Positions 21,888-33,700 of a DNA stretch of 64,000 nt are shown here, piece after piece. The notes below the pieces were generated by a model. That model did not search any database, had not been told where the DNA came from, and saw nothing but the letters and a program-made list of their open reading frames with translations. Origin of the DNA: Pectobacterium colocasium (GTDB lineage Bacteria; Pseudomonadota; Gammaproteobacteria; Enterobacterales; Enterobacteriaceae); assembly GCF_020181655.1 (NCBI RefSeq), contig NZ_CP084032.1, positions 682,001 to 746,000 of the forward strand, read 5' to 3'. Position 1 is the stretch's first letter, and every line of letters starts with the position of its first letter. Both the position numbers and the translations under genes were made by a program.

Positions 21888-24800
21888 TTATCGCAATACG
21901 CGCTTTAGCTTCTCTGCTATGCGTGAAATATGCGGTGCGTTCATCATTGAGATATGATCGCCAGAAGCTGCCAGCACGGTCAGACATCCTTCAGTCAGGC
22001 GATGCCACCCTAACCCGGATTCGGGCAGGCGGATTCGCCCAGGTAAAATATCCTCCGCTTCGACGACCAGTAGGTTTCCAGGGTAAGGTTCGCTACGGTA
22101 GGTCTCTGCTGCGTAAATATGTGATTGTAAGATATTGAGAAAATCCTGAAATTCTTGTGGCCCAATCTCGTCAGGAACTAGCCCCACTCGCTTAAACTCT
22201 GCCAGAAAGCGTGTTGTGCGCTGCTCATTACTCATGCCTAGAAGCGACTTCTCTGAAAGATCGAAAGATGCACCGGTAAACAAAGCCACTTTATGCGCAA
22301 AGTACGCCAGACGTTCAGCCTCGCTCATGCCTGCTGAGCCGTCGATGTTGATCTCTGGTGCAGGTTGGTCCAACACTAATACCGTAGGCGTTATGCCTTT
22401 TTTCGCGAGCTGCTGCGCCATTTCAAAAGCGATAGTTGCGCCGAGAGACCATCCTCCGAGTACCAGACGAGAGCGATGAACGATGTCGCCAGCTTCTGAG
22501 AGGTAGAACGCGGCAAGCGTTTTGATATCGGCGTTATAAGGCTGGTTAACGCTGAAATCAGGCACTTGAATACCGTATATGGGGTAGCGCTCGCCCAATT
22601 CACGCGCCAGCGCGGAATAGCACAGCACGTTACCGCCAGCGGGGTGGATCAAAAGCAACGTGGGTTTATCTTCTGGCTGACCACGGTTGATTGTCACCCT
22701 TGCGGTTTGAGTCTGGGTGCCTTTTTCTTCAATCACACGCGCCAACTGGGCAATGCTGCTGTTCTCGAACAACTGCCCCAGAGACAGGGATGTCCCAAAA
22801 TGCTGATTAACGCTCAGGATGAGCTTTAATGCGCTGAGAGAATTCCCGCCAAGGATAAAGAAGCTCTCCTGCGTATCAATCGTCTCGCTTTGTAAAATGT
22901 CGCGATAAATTTCATGTAGGTCATGTTCACGCTGATTTTCTGGGGCATGGAATGCTACGCGCTTTTCTACTGAGGGCAGGGGTAACGCAGCATAATTTAT
23001 CTTACCGCTGGCGGTTAATGGCATCGCTTCTAGCCATACCCAGTGTTCTGGCTGCATATAGTCTGGCAGTTTTTTTTGCAGCGCCGTTTTAACTTTGGCC
23101 TGACTAGGTTCATCAATGCCGCACAGGTACGCGGTTAAGACCGTTTCCCCGTGGGGAAGCGTGTTTTGTTTAATCGCTACGTGAGTCGCATTAGCCACCT
23201 GTTGTAATGCCTGTTCGATCTCTGCCAGCTCAACGCGGTAGCCGCGTACTTTAACCTGGCGATCCAACCGTCCCATAAATTCAAGATTGCCGTCAGGCAG
23301 GAAACGGCCTTTGTCACCGCTGCGATAAAGCCGTTCGCCCTCAAGGTAAGGGTGAGGAATAAAGCGTGCGTTATTTTGATCTGGCAGGCCAATGTACCCT
23401 TCTGCGACATGCGAGCCGCCCAGATAAATTTCACCCGGTAAGCCAGTCGGAACGAGCTGCTGATAAGGATCGAGCAGCAGGACATGGCTATCGGTCAGAG
23501 GTTTCCCGATGGGTAAGTAATTACCGGCGATCGCGTTAAGATCTTCTGGCACCGGATAGGTAGTGACGCCGACCGTACATTCGGTTGGGCCATAATGATT
23601 GAGGATGCGGCAAGACGTTCGAAACTCTCGTACACGCTTGATGAGTGACAGAGGAACGCGTTCCCCACCGATAACCAGCAACTGACGAGGTAATAACGCT
23701 TCAGCCTGTGGTGACGTTAATAACGTCGCTAAATGCGACGGCGTGATCTTGATGCAATCTACCGGATAGCGCGCCAGATAAGCGAACAGCTCTTGTGGGG
23801 AGCGGAGTAATTCCGTGCTGATCACGTCCAACTGACCCTGGTGAATCAGTGCAGGAAACAGCACCGTGTGTGCTAAGTCCGTTGTGAAGGATGAAAACAT
23901 GCCGTAGCGGGCATCGGGCGGCAGGTTGAGCACGGGCTGAATAGCCTGACAGTAGTGGCTTAGCTGTGAGTGTTTGACCCGAACGCCCTTGGGTTTGCCG
24001 GTACTGCCCGAGGTATAAATGATGTAAGCCGGGCCATCCGTCACGGTTTGTGACTGAGCGGGGTTGCTTACTGGCATGGCGCTGCGGTTTTGTCTTACGT
24101 AGAGGCAGGGGAGCTTATCACCGGGCGCCTGTTCGTCGATGATGACGCAGCGGGCAGCTGAATTTTGCAGGATGAACTCAACATGCAGCGCAGGGAGATC
24201 GATATCGATTGGAACGTAGCATCCACCTGCTTTTAACACGGCCAGAATCGCGACGACGTAATACTCGCTTTTAGGCATGAACAGCGCGACACACTCCCCA
24301 TGAGCAATGCCGTCTTTCTGGAGCTGATGAGCCAGCTGGTTCGCTCGCTCATTGAGCTGAGCATAGCTGAATGTACGGCCTTCACAGCGAACCGCGATGG
24401 CATCGGGATGTTGTTGTACCTGTTGTTCAAACTGCCGATGAACCGCGGGCGGGAATGTGCTAGCGGCCGGCTGGCATTGTGCGATTGTCGCCCGACGCTC
24501 TTCGTCGCCTAACAGCGAAAGATCCCGCACGGTGAGCTGCGGTTGGTTAATTAAGGTCTCAAGCGTCGCTCGCAAGTCATTCAGCATGCGTCGGACAGTA
24601 TTGCTGGAAAATAACGCGCTGCTGTAGTTCATGGTGAACAGTAGGCCGTTGCTATCTTTATCTTCTTCTACCCATAAGTTGAGATCCAGTTTTGCAGTGC
24701 CGTAATCCACTTTTAACGGTTTATATTTGAACCCGCCATGGCTGCTGTGAAAATGGGGGAAGACCTGATACGTCAAGATTGCCTGGAAGATTGGATTGAT

Positions 24801-25964
24801 CTGGGGATTACGCACATAGGTAATCTCATCCAGAATATAGTTGAACGGCACATCCTGATATCTCAGAGTTTCTTCACATTCGACGCGCACGTCCTCAATC
24901 AGCGAAGCGATACTGGCATCAGGATCGATATCAAAGCGTAATGGTAGGGTGTTCATGAATAACCCCATCATATTTTGCGTGGCCGGTAAATTGCGGTTGG
25001 CAAACGGTGCGCCGATGATGATTTCCTGCTGTCCGCTATATTTATGCAGCAGGAGTTGGTATGCCGTGAGGATAACGTGGAATTGCGTTGCCTGATGCTG
25101 TGCCGCACAGGTTTGCAAACGCTGACAGAAAGAGGAGTCAAAGAATTGGCTGGTGATGCTGCCTGCGGTGCTCATTTTGGCTGGACGAGGGTAGTCTGTT
25201 GCCAGCTCTAACTGCCCCGTGATGCCATCCAACCTCTTAGCCCAATAGGACAGTCCTGTCTGGTATTCGCCCTCGCTATACCACCGATCTTCTGCCAGTG
25301 CGTAATCGGCGAACTGGAGCATTTTCTCGATAGGTAATGTCCCCCCTTGTAACAAACGGAAATAATTTTCCATCAGCATTTTGAAGAACACATTGACCGT
25401 CCACCCGTCGGAAATAATGTGATGAAAGGTCAGGAACAGGACATAATCATGCTGATGAATTTTGGCCATATGGAGATAAACCAAGGGGCCATTCTCCAGA
25501 TCAAAAACAATATTTCCTTTCACTTTGGCAGTTTCTGAAACGTATTTTTCAAGCTCTTCTTCGCTGAACGCGGAGATATCCTCGAAGCTAAACGGAAAAG
25601 ACATATCGTTGGCGATGTGTTGACACACATCGTTATCGACCAGCCGGAATGTTGTACGCAGAATGTCATGTTGTTGCATCAGATAGTCGAGCGTTTGCTG
25701 TACTCGCTGTGGCTCCATGTCGTGCTCGATCCTGCAGGCAAGCACATACGGATTATTATAAACCAGGCTATCGTCAAGGTATTGGGAGAGCATCCAGATA
25801 CGCTTCTGCGCGCTGGTCATGGGGAAATGGACTCTGCCTGGAGTGGCGTGCGGAGTAATGGTTTTACCTGAGGATGTATTGCTCGCTTTCTTCTTTTCTC
25901 TGGCCAGTTTTTTGAGTTCATCCAGGCTAAGCGAGGTCAGTTTTGCGGTGGGAAGCTGCGTCAT
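21888..25964 (-). CDS. Nonribosomal peptide synthetase, C-A(Asp)-T-TE
   Basis: 1358 residues in one terminating module. Residues 1-45 form a charged helical tail that may dock to the upstream PKS. Condensation domain ~45-480 with HHIISDG at 181-187. Adenylation domain ~505-1000 with YTSGSTGKPKG (650-660), NHYGPTE (789-795) and YRSGD (880-884). Specificity residues by alignment to GrsA-Phe: D696, L697, T700, K739, V764, G766, H790, V798, G799, K988, i.e. DLTKVGHVGK, one conservative change from the known aspartate code. Carrier Ser1042 in LGGNSL. Thioesterase from ~1100 with GWSLG (Ser1173) and a C-terminal catalytic His in SGDHIS. It receives the chain from the PKS and releases it. Confidence 0.93.
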   Translation of the reverse strand: MTQLPTAKLTSLSLDELKKLAREKKKASNTSSGKTITPHATPGRVHFPMTSAQKRIWMLSQYLDDSLVYNNPYVLACRIEHDMEPQRVQQTLDYLMQQHDILRTTFRLVDNDVCQHIANDMSFPFSFEDISAFSEEELEKYVSETAKVKGNIVFDLENGPLVYLHMAKIHQHDYVLFLTFHHIISDGWTVNVFFKMLMENYFRLLQGGTLPIEKMLQFADYALAEDRWYSEGEYQTGLSYWAKRLDGITGQLELATDYPRPAKMSTAGSITSQFFDSSFCQRLQTCAAQHQATQFHVILTAYQLLLHKYSGQQEIIIGAPFANRNLPATQNMMGLFMNTLPLRFDIDPDASIASLIEDVRVECEETLRYQDVPFNYILDEITYVRNPQINPIFQAILTYQVFPHFHSSHGGFKYKPLKVDYGTAKLDLNLWVEEDKDSNGLLFTMNYSSALFSSNTVRRMLNDLRATLETLINQPQLTVRDLSLLGDEERRATIAQCQPAASTFPPAVHRQFEQQVQQHPDAIAVRCEGRTFSYAQLNERANQLAHQLQKDGIAHGECVALFMPKSEYYVVAILAVLKAGGCYVPIDIDLPALHVEFILQNSAARCVIIDEQAPGDKLPCLYVRQNRSAMPVSNPAQSQTVTDGPAYIIYTSGSTGKPKGVRVKHSQLSHYCQAIQPVLNLPPDARYGMFSSFTTDLAHTVLFPALIHQGQLDVISTELLRSPQELFAYLARYPVDCIKITPSHLATLLTSPQAEALLPRQLLVIGGERVPLSLIKRVREFRTSCRILNHYGPTECTVGVTTYPVPEDLNAIAGNYLPIGKPLTDSHVLLLDPYQQLVPTGLPGEIYLGGSHVAEGYIGLPDQNNARFIPHPYLEGERLYRSGDKGRFLPDGNLEFMGRLDRQVKVRGYRVELAEIEQALQQVANATHVAIKQNTLPHGETVLTAYLCGIDEPSQAKVKTALQKKLPDYMQPEHWVWLEAMPLTASGKINYAALPLPSVEKRVAFHAPENQREHDLHEIYRDILQSETIDTQESFFILGGNSLSALKLILSVNQHFGTSLSLGQLFENSSIAQLARVIEEKGTQTQTARVTINRGQPEDKPTLLLIHPAGGNVLCYSALARELGERYPIYGIQVPDFSVNQPYNADIKTLAAFYLSEAGDIVHRSRLVLGGWSLGATIAFEMAQQLAKKGITPTVLVLDQPAPEINIDGSAGMSEAERLAYFAHKVALFTGASFDLSEKSLLGMSNEQRTTRFLAEFKRVGLVPDEIGPQEFQDFLNILQSHIYAAETYRSEPYPGNLLVVEAEDILPGRIRLPESGLGWHRLTEGCLTVLAASGDHISMMNAPHISRIAEKLKRVLR

Positions 25965-26043
25965 TATCGAGTCTCATTTTGTGATAGTCGGTTTTTTACA
26001 GTAGCGGCCGCCTTCGAGATACATTCCGAAGGCGGCCGTGCGC

Positions 26044-29000
26044 TTATTCCTGCAATAAGGTTTCCAGTTCAGTAAGGATCAGCGTTGCTAACCCTTGCAC
26101 GGTCTGGTTCTGGTAAAAGAGATCAACACGGATATCGATTTCAAAGATGCCCGAAACGGTAGATACAACCTGTACTGCCAGCAGCGAATTTCCGCCCAGT
26201 TCAGTAAAGCTATCGTTAACGCCGATACCCGAAATCCCCAGAATGGACTGCCAGACTTTGACGATCTCTTTCTCAATGTCATTTTCTGGTGCAACGTAAT
26301 CCACAGAAAGAGCGGGTCTGGCATATCCTTCCGTAGCATCGCTATCCTGCAAGATGAACTCAGGCGTTTCCTGCTCAGGGATCGACTCATAAATGAGCTG
26401 GTCCAGATCGCTGGTAACAACGACTAACTGTTCAAATTCCAGATGTGCGAGCTGGCGTTTTATTGCATCCAGCCCTTCTGGCAACAGAATGTCTTTATCT
26501 GCCAAATTCACTTTTACTGCGGCTTTCGCTGCTGTTGATGTGTTTTCGGATGTAGCGAGTTGGTTGCCCATCGTCATCTTCATCAGCGTGTAATTTTCCA
26601 GTACCAGCAGCGGAACGCCCTCTGGTGAAAGGAACGTGATATCCATGACGATGGCGTTATCCTGCGGCTGATAAGCCTGCTTGAGCCTGACGTGGACGTA
26701 ACACTCTTGCCCCAGTGGCGATAAGAAGGTCATCTTGCCATAGCTGATAGGCAGGAAATTTTCCTGTGTAATCAGCGCCAGACAGGATATTGCCGTGGCA
26801 TCAATCAGCGCAGGGTGGTATGGGTAGCGGGTCAGATCGTGCGTATAGTCGTTACTCAGCACCTTGTGGATCAGCCATTCGTTATGACCTTGAACGATCT
26901 CACGGTGGTTGTTCCAGCGCTGGCTGAACGACAGGAAATTTTCACCCGTGTTGGCATTGTCCAGCTCAGTGATAAACGGCGCGTAGGGAACCTTCGTGGT
27001 GCAGCGCTGTTTAATGGCATCAGTCGATAGTGGTGTAAGGTCAACCGTTGGCGCGCCGTGGGCGATTCCACCGAAGGCGTGCTCTTGCCATGCTAGTTCA
27101 AGTACACCTCGAGTCTTGAGGCTGAACTTATAGCCTTTCCCCTCTGACGTGATGAATAGCCTCATCTGTCGTGGCCAGGCGTCGGTATAGATAACGGGCT
27201 TAGTCAGCATCAGGTTTTTGACCTGAAGGCTTTCCTGAGGCTTAAAGCACGTCATGAACTCATGCAGCAGCGATAAGATCGTTGCTCCCACCAATGAGGG
27301 CTGTTTCGCAAGGCGGTGCTCATCAATAACCCAGTCGTTTACGGTGAGGTTGACCTGATAGATTTCCTGCATATTTTCACGTGCAATGAGCGTGAGTAAG
27401 TCCCCCGTGATTGCCTCAGCTACAGGCATTTTGCTGTTTTTCTTCTCTTCTAACTGTTTGTTCCAACGGGCAGCCATGCCGACATCGCCCCATTGTCCCC
27501 AATTTATTGATACCGTGCGGCCACGACGATGCTGGTTGCGATAATGTGCAAAGGCATCCATAAACGCGTTGCCAGAGCAGTAATCGATGCGGGCTTCATC
27601 GCCCACAATTGCGGTAATGGAGGAGAACAGAATAAAGAAGTCAGGCTGCTTGTCTTGCAGCAGCTCATCCAGAATGAGCGAACCTGCGACTTTAGGATCG
27701 AGCACGTTGGCGCAATCGGCGTCGCTCTTCAAAGGAATGATGCCGCCACCTGGTACACCCGCAGTATGGAACACCCCATCGATATGCGGGAATGTGGATA
27801 GCATGCTGCGCATTCCCTGATAGTCACAGACATCCACCGGTGCTAAATGCACTGCGTTGCCATGCGCTTCCAGACGTAAAATGCTTGCCAGTTTTTCACT
27901 GGTAGGATCATCGACAGGGTGCTGTTGGATCCAATTGTGCCATGCTTCACGCGGCGGTAGAGCGGAACGATATGTCAGAATTATCGTTGCGTTACTTGTT
28001 TCACTCAGATGATTGGCGACCAGTATTCCTAGGCCGCCAAGGCCACCAGTAATCAGGTAAACACCGTCATTTTTTATCTCAACAGGGTCGCCTATCGTGT
28101 CCTCTTCCAAATGCACGGCCTGATAACTTTCTTCCCAGCGCTGGTTTCCGCGGTAAGCCACCAGGTTGCCGTGTGTTGCGATATGGCTTTCTGCAATCAG
28201 ACAGTGGGCAAATTCATCAAGCTGTTCGGCGTTTTGTTTGAGATCGATATCCACCAGGTGGCATTGCACTTCAGGATATTCGTGATAGAACACGCGCGAA
28301 GGCCCGACCAGTAACGCATTCTCTGGGGAAGCGATGCGTTCCCCCATCACGCTGAACGTGTTGCTGGTGGCGAAGGTCACATGCAGATCGTCCAGTAAAT
28401 TCTCGTTCACCAGCGCCTGCTGGAGATAGAGGGCTGGGTAGAACGCGTTCAGCGGCGAGGAGAGATAAGTGTGCTCAAGCGGCTGGACCTGTTCCGCTGC
28501 CGTCAGGTTCCATAGGTACAGGATACGTGATGGGCGTAACCCTTGTTCTGTCAGGCTTTTCAGTAGCTGGACGTAGTCAGTGCGCGAGGATGCGTTGAGG
28601 GTGTATCGGCCTTCGGAAAGCGCTTCCTGATACTGTGTTCCCGGGCTGACGAAAAAGACCTTATGCCCGTCTTTTTCCAGCAATTGCTTTGCACGTTCGG
28701 CGATACCCAACGTATCCGTCAGGAGCAGCCAGCAGGTGTTCTCTGCTTCAACGCGTTTGCCCGCCATATATTTCGCTGGAATGGTTTTCTTCCAGGTCGG
28801 CATATAAAACCAATCGCCGATGTCCGCCTGTTTCCGCTTTTTAGCCTTAACGGATTGCTCACTTTGCGCATCAGAGCTGGCTGACGACAGCGCCGGCAGG
28901 GCGAAGCGTTTACGCTCGAAAGGATAGCCGGGCAGCGGGATGCGGCGACGGTGCTGTTCTGGATGATGCTGATGCCAGGGAACGTTTACGCCGCTTGCCC

Positions 29001-31545
29001 AAAGCGCGCCGAGCGTTGAGAGCAGATGCTCGCCGGATAACGCAACATCTTTTGCCGTGGGTAATGAAGCATAAATCAAGGCACCATCTTCTGCGCTGAA
29101 ATGCTGCTTGGCGGACGACTCCAGTGAACGCCCCGGTCCAACTTCAAGGAACACGAAGTCATGATGTTCGTCAGCCATCAGCGTTTTGAAGCCATGAGAG
29201 AACAGAACGGTGTTGCGAACGTGCTCAACCCAATAATCGCTGCTTTTAGCGATGTCTTCACTCAGCCATTCGCCGTTGACGGTCGAGACAATAGGGATTT
29301 TCGGCGCATGGAGCTTGATGCTGTCGATGACCTTTTTGAAGGCAGGCAGCATGGGTTCCATCATGTGTGAGTGGAACGCGTGTGAAGTATCCAGATGTTT
29401 GCAGAAGACATTGCTGTCTTCCAACTGCTGTTGGAAACGTGCGACATCGTTTGAAGCACCGGCGATGACGCAGAGTCCAGGGTAGTTAACCGCCGCAATT
29501 TCCAGCTTGCTGCCGTGAAGTTTGGCCTTCAAGCTCTCTTCATCGAGCAGAACAGCAAGCATATCCCCTGCGGGCAATGCCTGTACCATCTTGCCCCGCA
29601 GCGCCACGGCTTTCAGCGCATCTTCCAGTGAGAACACGCCGGAAAGACAGGCTGCCACGTATTCCCCCACGCTGTGCCCAATCATGACATCCGGCTGAAT
29701 GCCCCACGACATCCACAGTTTTGCCAGACTGTACTCCACCACGAACAGGGATGGCTGGGTAAACTGGGTTTCATTGATTCGGGACTCGGCGGTATCGTCG
29801 CTGTCCTGAAAAATAATTGACGTCAGATTGACGTCCAGAATCGGTTCCAGATAGTCACAGCATTGATCCATGCTCGCCCTGAAGACGTCGTAGGTGTCGT
29901 ACAGTTCACGCGCCATATTGACATACTGGTTGCCCTGCCCTGGGAACATAAACACGACGGATTTTTGGTTTTTCCCCTGCTGCGTCACCACCAGTGAAGG
30001 CTGATCCAGCTTGGCTAGCAGGGCATCGCGATCCTTCCCGATAATGGCTGTGCTGTGAGAGAACCTTTGTCTCCCTACCTGTAGGGTGTAGGCGATATCT
30101 GCCAGATTGGCATCGTCATGCGCACTGAGGTACTCACGCAGGCGATGTTTCATGTCTTCCAGCGCCGTGCGGCTTTTCGCGGAGAAAGGGAAAACCAGCA
30201 GATTGTCGTCATGAGTATCGCTAGCTTTTAGCGGTGGTGCTGCTTCCAGAATGATGCAGGCATTGGTGCCGCCGACGCCAAAAGAGTTCACCAGTGCGCG
30301 GTGCGGTGTTTCCGACGGTTCCAGTTCACTGAGTTCGGTATTCATGATGAACGGGCTGGTTTCGAACTCAATGTTAGGATTTGGCGATTCGAAATGGAGA
30401 GAGGCGGGTAACTTGCCGGTTTCCAGCGCCAGTGAGGCTTTGATGAGGCTGGCCATGCCAGATGCCGCGTCCGTATGGCCGATGTTGGTTTTCACCGAAC
30501 CCAGACGGCAATACTGGGTTTTGTCGGTATATTCCTGAAACGTCTGTGTGAGCGAGGTGAATTCAATAGGATCGCCTAGCGCCGTCGCGGTGCCGTGAGC
30601 TTCAACAAAGTTGATGGTAGCGGGATCAAGCTCCGCATTAGCGATCGCCTGTTTGGCAACGGCGATTTGTCCGCTGATGCTCGGTGCGGTAAAACCGGCT
30701 TTCAGGTTACCATCGTTATTCACTGCGCCGCCTTTCAGCACGGCGTAAATATGGTCGCCGTCGCGTACGGCGTCATTCAGACGTTTCAATAACACCACGC
30801 CAGCACCACGACTGAATACCGTACCGTTGGCTCGCGAGTCGAAGGCATAGCAACGGCCATCGGCGGATTCCATACCGCCTTGCATATAGGAGTAACCCCG
30901 GCGCTCTGGCGTATCCACGGAAACGCCGCCTGCGACGATCAGATCGCTTTCCCCATTCAGCAGGCTGTTCATACCCATCACGACGGCGACCATCGCAGTT
31001 GAACAAGCGGTTTGTACGTTAACACTTGGCCCTTTGAGGTTGAGCTTGTAAGACACTCGGGTCGTTACGTAATCTTTATCATTGTTGGTGACGACCGATG
31101 CGCCGCTGGCGTACTTCTGTACTTCAGGATGGGCATTTGCTTTACTCAAATGCCAGGCGGTTCCCGTTCCGCCGAATATACCCACTTTTCCAGGGTAGGT
31201 GGCAGGGACGTAGCCGGCATCTTCAAACGCGTGCCAGCAACATTCCAAAAAGACACGATGCTGTGGATCCATAATTTCGGCATCGCGGGGCGTAATATCA
31301 AAAAAATTAGCGTCAAAGTGCTGTGCGTTGCCCAAAATTCCCCGGCGGCGAATATAGTTGGGCGAGGCGATCATCTCTTCTTCAATGCCTGACTCCCTCA
31401 GTTCTTCTTCACTGAATGTGCTGATCGTCTCCACGCCGTCCAACAGGTTTTGCCAAAATATCGCGGTATCTTCTGCTCCGGGAAAGCGCGCCGACATGCC
31501 TACAATGGCAATATCCTTATCGCGGAACTGTTCTTGCTGTTTCAT
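26044..31545 (-). CDS. Type I polyketide synthase, KS-AT-KR-DH-ACP
   Basis: 1833 residues. Ketosynthase ~10-435 with Cys181 (TACSTA), His317 (EAHGTA) and His357 (NIGHTD). Acyltransferase ~530-830 with GHSVGEY (Ser625) and HAFH at 722-725, the malonyl-CoA signature. A structural reductase half spans ~915-1150; the active ketoreductase ~1155-1390 has TGGLGGLG, Ser1309 and Tyr1322. A PS-DH-like domain follows at ~1400-1660 with a candidate catalytic His1410 and Asp1582 in HPALIDA; the Gly of the usual HxxxGxxxxP motif is replaced. ACP ~1755-1830 with Ser1787 (LGGNSL). The order KR before DH is unusual. The ATG has GAGGT 7 nt upstream. Adds one reduced C2 unit between two amino-acid steps. Confidence 0.93.
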   Translation of the reverse strand: MKQQEQFRDKDIAIVGMSARFPGAEDTAIFWQNLLDGVETISTFSEEELRESGIEEEMIASPNYIRRRGILGNAQHFDANFFDITPRDAEIMDPQHRVFLECCWHAFEDAGYVPATYPGKVGIFGGTGTAWHLSKANAHPEVQKYASGASVVTNNDKDYVTTRVSYKLNLKGPSVNVQTACSTAMVAVVMGMNSLLNGESDLIVAGGVSVDTPERRGYSYMQGGMESADGRCYAFDSRANGTVFSRGAGVVLLKRLNDAVRDGDHIYAVLKGGAVNNDGNLKAGFTAPSISGQIAVAKQAIANAELDPATINFVEAHGTATALGDPIEFTSLTQTFQEYTDKTQYCRLGSVKTNIGHTDAASGMASLIKASLALETGKLPASLHFESPNPNIEFETSPFIMNTELSELEPSETPHRALVNSFGVGGTNACIILEAAPPLKASDTHDDNLLVFPFSAKSRTALEDMKHRLREYLSAHDDANLADIAYTLQVGRQRFSHSTAIIGKDRDALLAKLDQPSLVVTQQGKNQKSVVFMFPGQGNQYVNMARELYDTYDVFRASMDQCCDYLEPILDVNLTSIIFQDSDDTAESRINETQFTQPSLFVVEYSLAKLWMSWGIQPDVMIGHSVGEYVAACLSGVFSLEDALKAVALRGKMVQALPAGDMLAVLLDEESLKAKLHGSKLEIAAVNYPGLCVIAGASNDVARFQQQLEDSNVFCKHLDTSHAFHSHMMEPMLPAFKKVIDSIKLHAPKIPIVSTVNGEWLSEDIAKSSDYWVEHVRNTVLFSHGFKTLMADEHHDFVFLEVGPGRSLESSAKQHFSAEDGALIYASLPTAKDVALSGEHLLSTLGALWASGVNVPWHQHHPEQHRRRIPLPGYPFERKRFALPALSSASSDAQSEQSVKAKKRKQADIGDWFYMPTWKKTIPAKYMAGKRVEAENTCWLLLTDTLGIAERAKQLLEKDGHKVFFVSPGTQYQEALSEGRYTLNASSRTDYVQLLKSLTEQGLRPSRILYLWNLTAAEQVQPLEHTYLSSPLNAFYPALYLQQALVNENLLDDLHVTFATSNTFSVMGERIASPENALLVGPSRVFYHEYPEVQCHLVDIDLKQNAEQLDEFAHCLIAESHIATHGNLVAYRGNQRWEESYQAVHLEEDTIGDPVEIKNDGVYLITGGLGGLGILVANHLSETSNATIILTYRSALPPREAWHNWIQQHPVDDPTSEKLASILRLEAHGNAVHLAPVDVCDYQGMRSMLSTFPHIDGVFHTAGVPGGGIIPLKSDADCANVLDPKVAGSLILDELLQDKQPDFFILFSSITAIVGDEARIDYCSGNAFMDAFAHYRNQHRRGRTVSINWGQWGDVGMAARWNKQLEEKKNSKMPVAEAITGDLLTLIARENMQEIYQVNLTVNDWVIDEHRLAKQPSLVGATILSLLHEFMTCFKPQESLQVKNLMLTKPVIYTDAWPRQMRLFITSEGKGYKFSLKTRGVLELAWQEHAFGGIAHGAPTVDLTPLSTDAIKQRCTTKVPYAPFITELDNANTGENFLSFSQRWNNHREIVQGHNEWLIHKVLSNDYTHDLTRYPYHPALIDATAISCLALITQENFLPISYGKMTFLSPLGQECYVHVRLKQAYQPQDNAIVMDITFLSPEGVPLLVLENYTLMKMTMGNQLATSENTSTAAKAAVKVNLADKDILLPEGLDAIKRQLAHLEFEQLVVVTSDLDQLIYESIPEQETPEFILQDSDATEGYARPALSVDYVAPENDIEKEIVKVWQSILGISGIGVNDSFTELGGNSLLAVQVVSTVSGIFEIDIRVDLFYQNQTVQGLATLILTELETLLQE

Positions 31546-31684
31546 TTAATTACCTCAACGTGAATATATTCGCCTCCTTTCACGGCGCAGGCCGTTAACC
31601 TTCTCTCTCTGAATATTTTCCAGAGAAAAAAAGGTCGACGTCCTACGCCGTGAATATAGAAGGGACAACTAAATTAAACGTGAA

Positions 31685-31954
31685 TTACTTTTTGCTACCC
31701 GCGATTTCAGCAGTAATCTGGCTGATGATACTTTGCAGGCCAGATGCTGATGGATGTTGCAATGATGCTTTGATTGAAACAGGAATAGCAGGAACAGACT
31801 TCGTCCCCCAATATTTTCTGACATAAGGGAGGACTTTCTGGCCAATCGCATAATAGTTAGCGGGCTTGGATGAATTTTGGTGACTCAGTACAACTTTAAT
31901 TGCCGAAGCCACCTTCGCTTTTACTACTGCGGAATTCAATTTATTTGCAGACAT
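31685..31954 (-). CDS. Small basic protein of unknown function in the NRPS/PKS run
   Basis: 89 residues from the ATG at 31954, which has AGGTGG 7 nt upstream; a longer start at 31999 lacks a ribosome site. The product is Lys/Ser/Ala-rich (MSANKLNSAVVKAKVASAIK at the start; ISQITAEIAGSKK at the end), with no Cys, no TM segment and no signal peptide. I do not recognise it: it is not MbtH-like and has no carrier-protein Ser motif. Placed directly upstream of the PKS and in the same direction, it is probably part of the pathway. Confidence 0.6.
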   Translation of the reverse strand: MSANKLNSAVVKAKVASAIKVVLSHQNSSKPANYYAIGQKVLPYVRKYWGTKSVPAIPVSIKASLQHPSASGLQSIISQITAEIAGSKK

Positions 31955-32031
31955 GGTATTACCACCTATTATCAGTGAAATAAGGATGATGAAATGCATT
32001 ACCCATTACAGGGCGGTTATTCCCCTGGAGT

Positions 32032-33398
<1,367 letters not shown>

Positions 33399-33417
33399 AA
33401 TACGATTTTGGACGTAA

Positions 33418-33690
33418 TTACTTCTTGCTGCTTGATTTCCCAGCGTGTATTTCGCTAATACGCTTGCTTAGCATCTGTACCGTTGGGTATTGGAATAAAT
33501 CAACAATAGAGATCGGTGACTCCATTTTGTTTTTTATTTCCCGATAAACTTTGGACATAAGCAGAGAGTTTCCTCCTGCATCGAAGAAATTCTCTTGAAT
33601 AGAGACCTGCGGATTATTGAGTACGGTTCGCCAGATAGAAATAATATTTTTTTCTATCTCGGAAGGTAATATTGCTTTGTCGTTTGACAT
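33418..33690 (-). CDS. Free-standing peptidyl/acyl carrier protein
   Basis: 90 residues, the size of one carrier domain. The phosphopantetheine site is Ser42 in FFDAGGNSLLM. Helix-rich with a Lys-rich C-terminus. Ten nt separate it from the upstream A-domain gene, so the pair should act together: the adenylation protein loads this carrier. A phosphopantetheinyl transferase is not encoded in the window and must come from elsewhere. Followed by the IS110 insertion. Confidence 0.9.
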   Translation of the reverse strand: MSNDKAILPSEIEKNIISIWRTVLNNPQVSIQENFFDAGGNSLLMSKVYREIKNKMESPISIVDLFQYPTVQMLSKRISEIHAGKSSSKK

Positions 33691-33700
33691 TTTTTCACCA

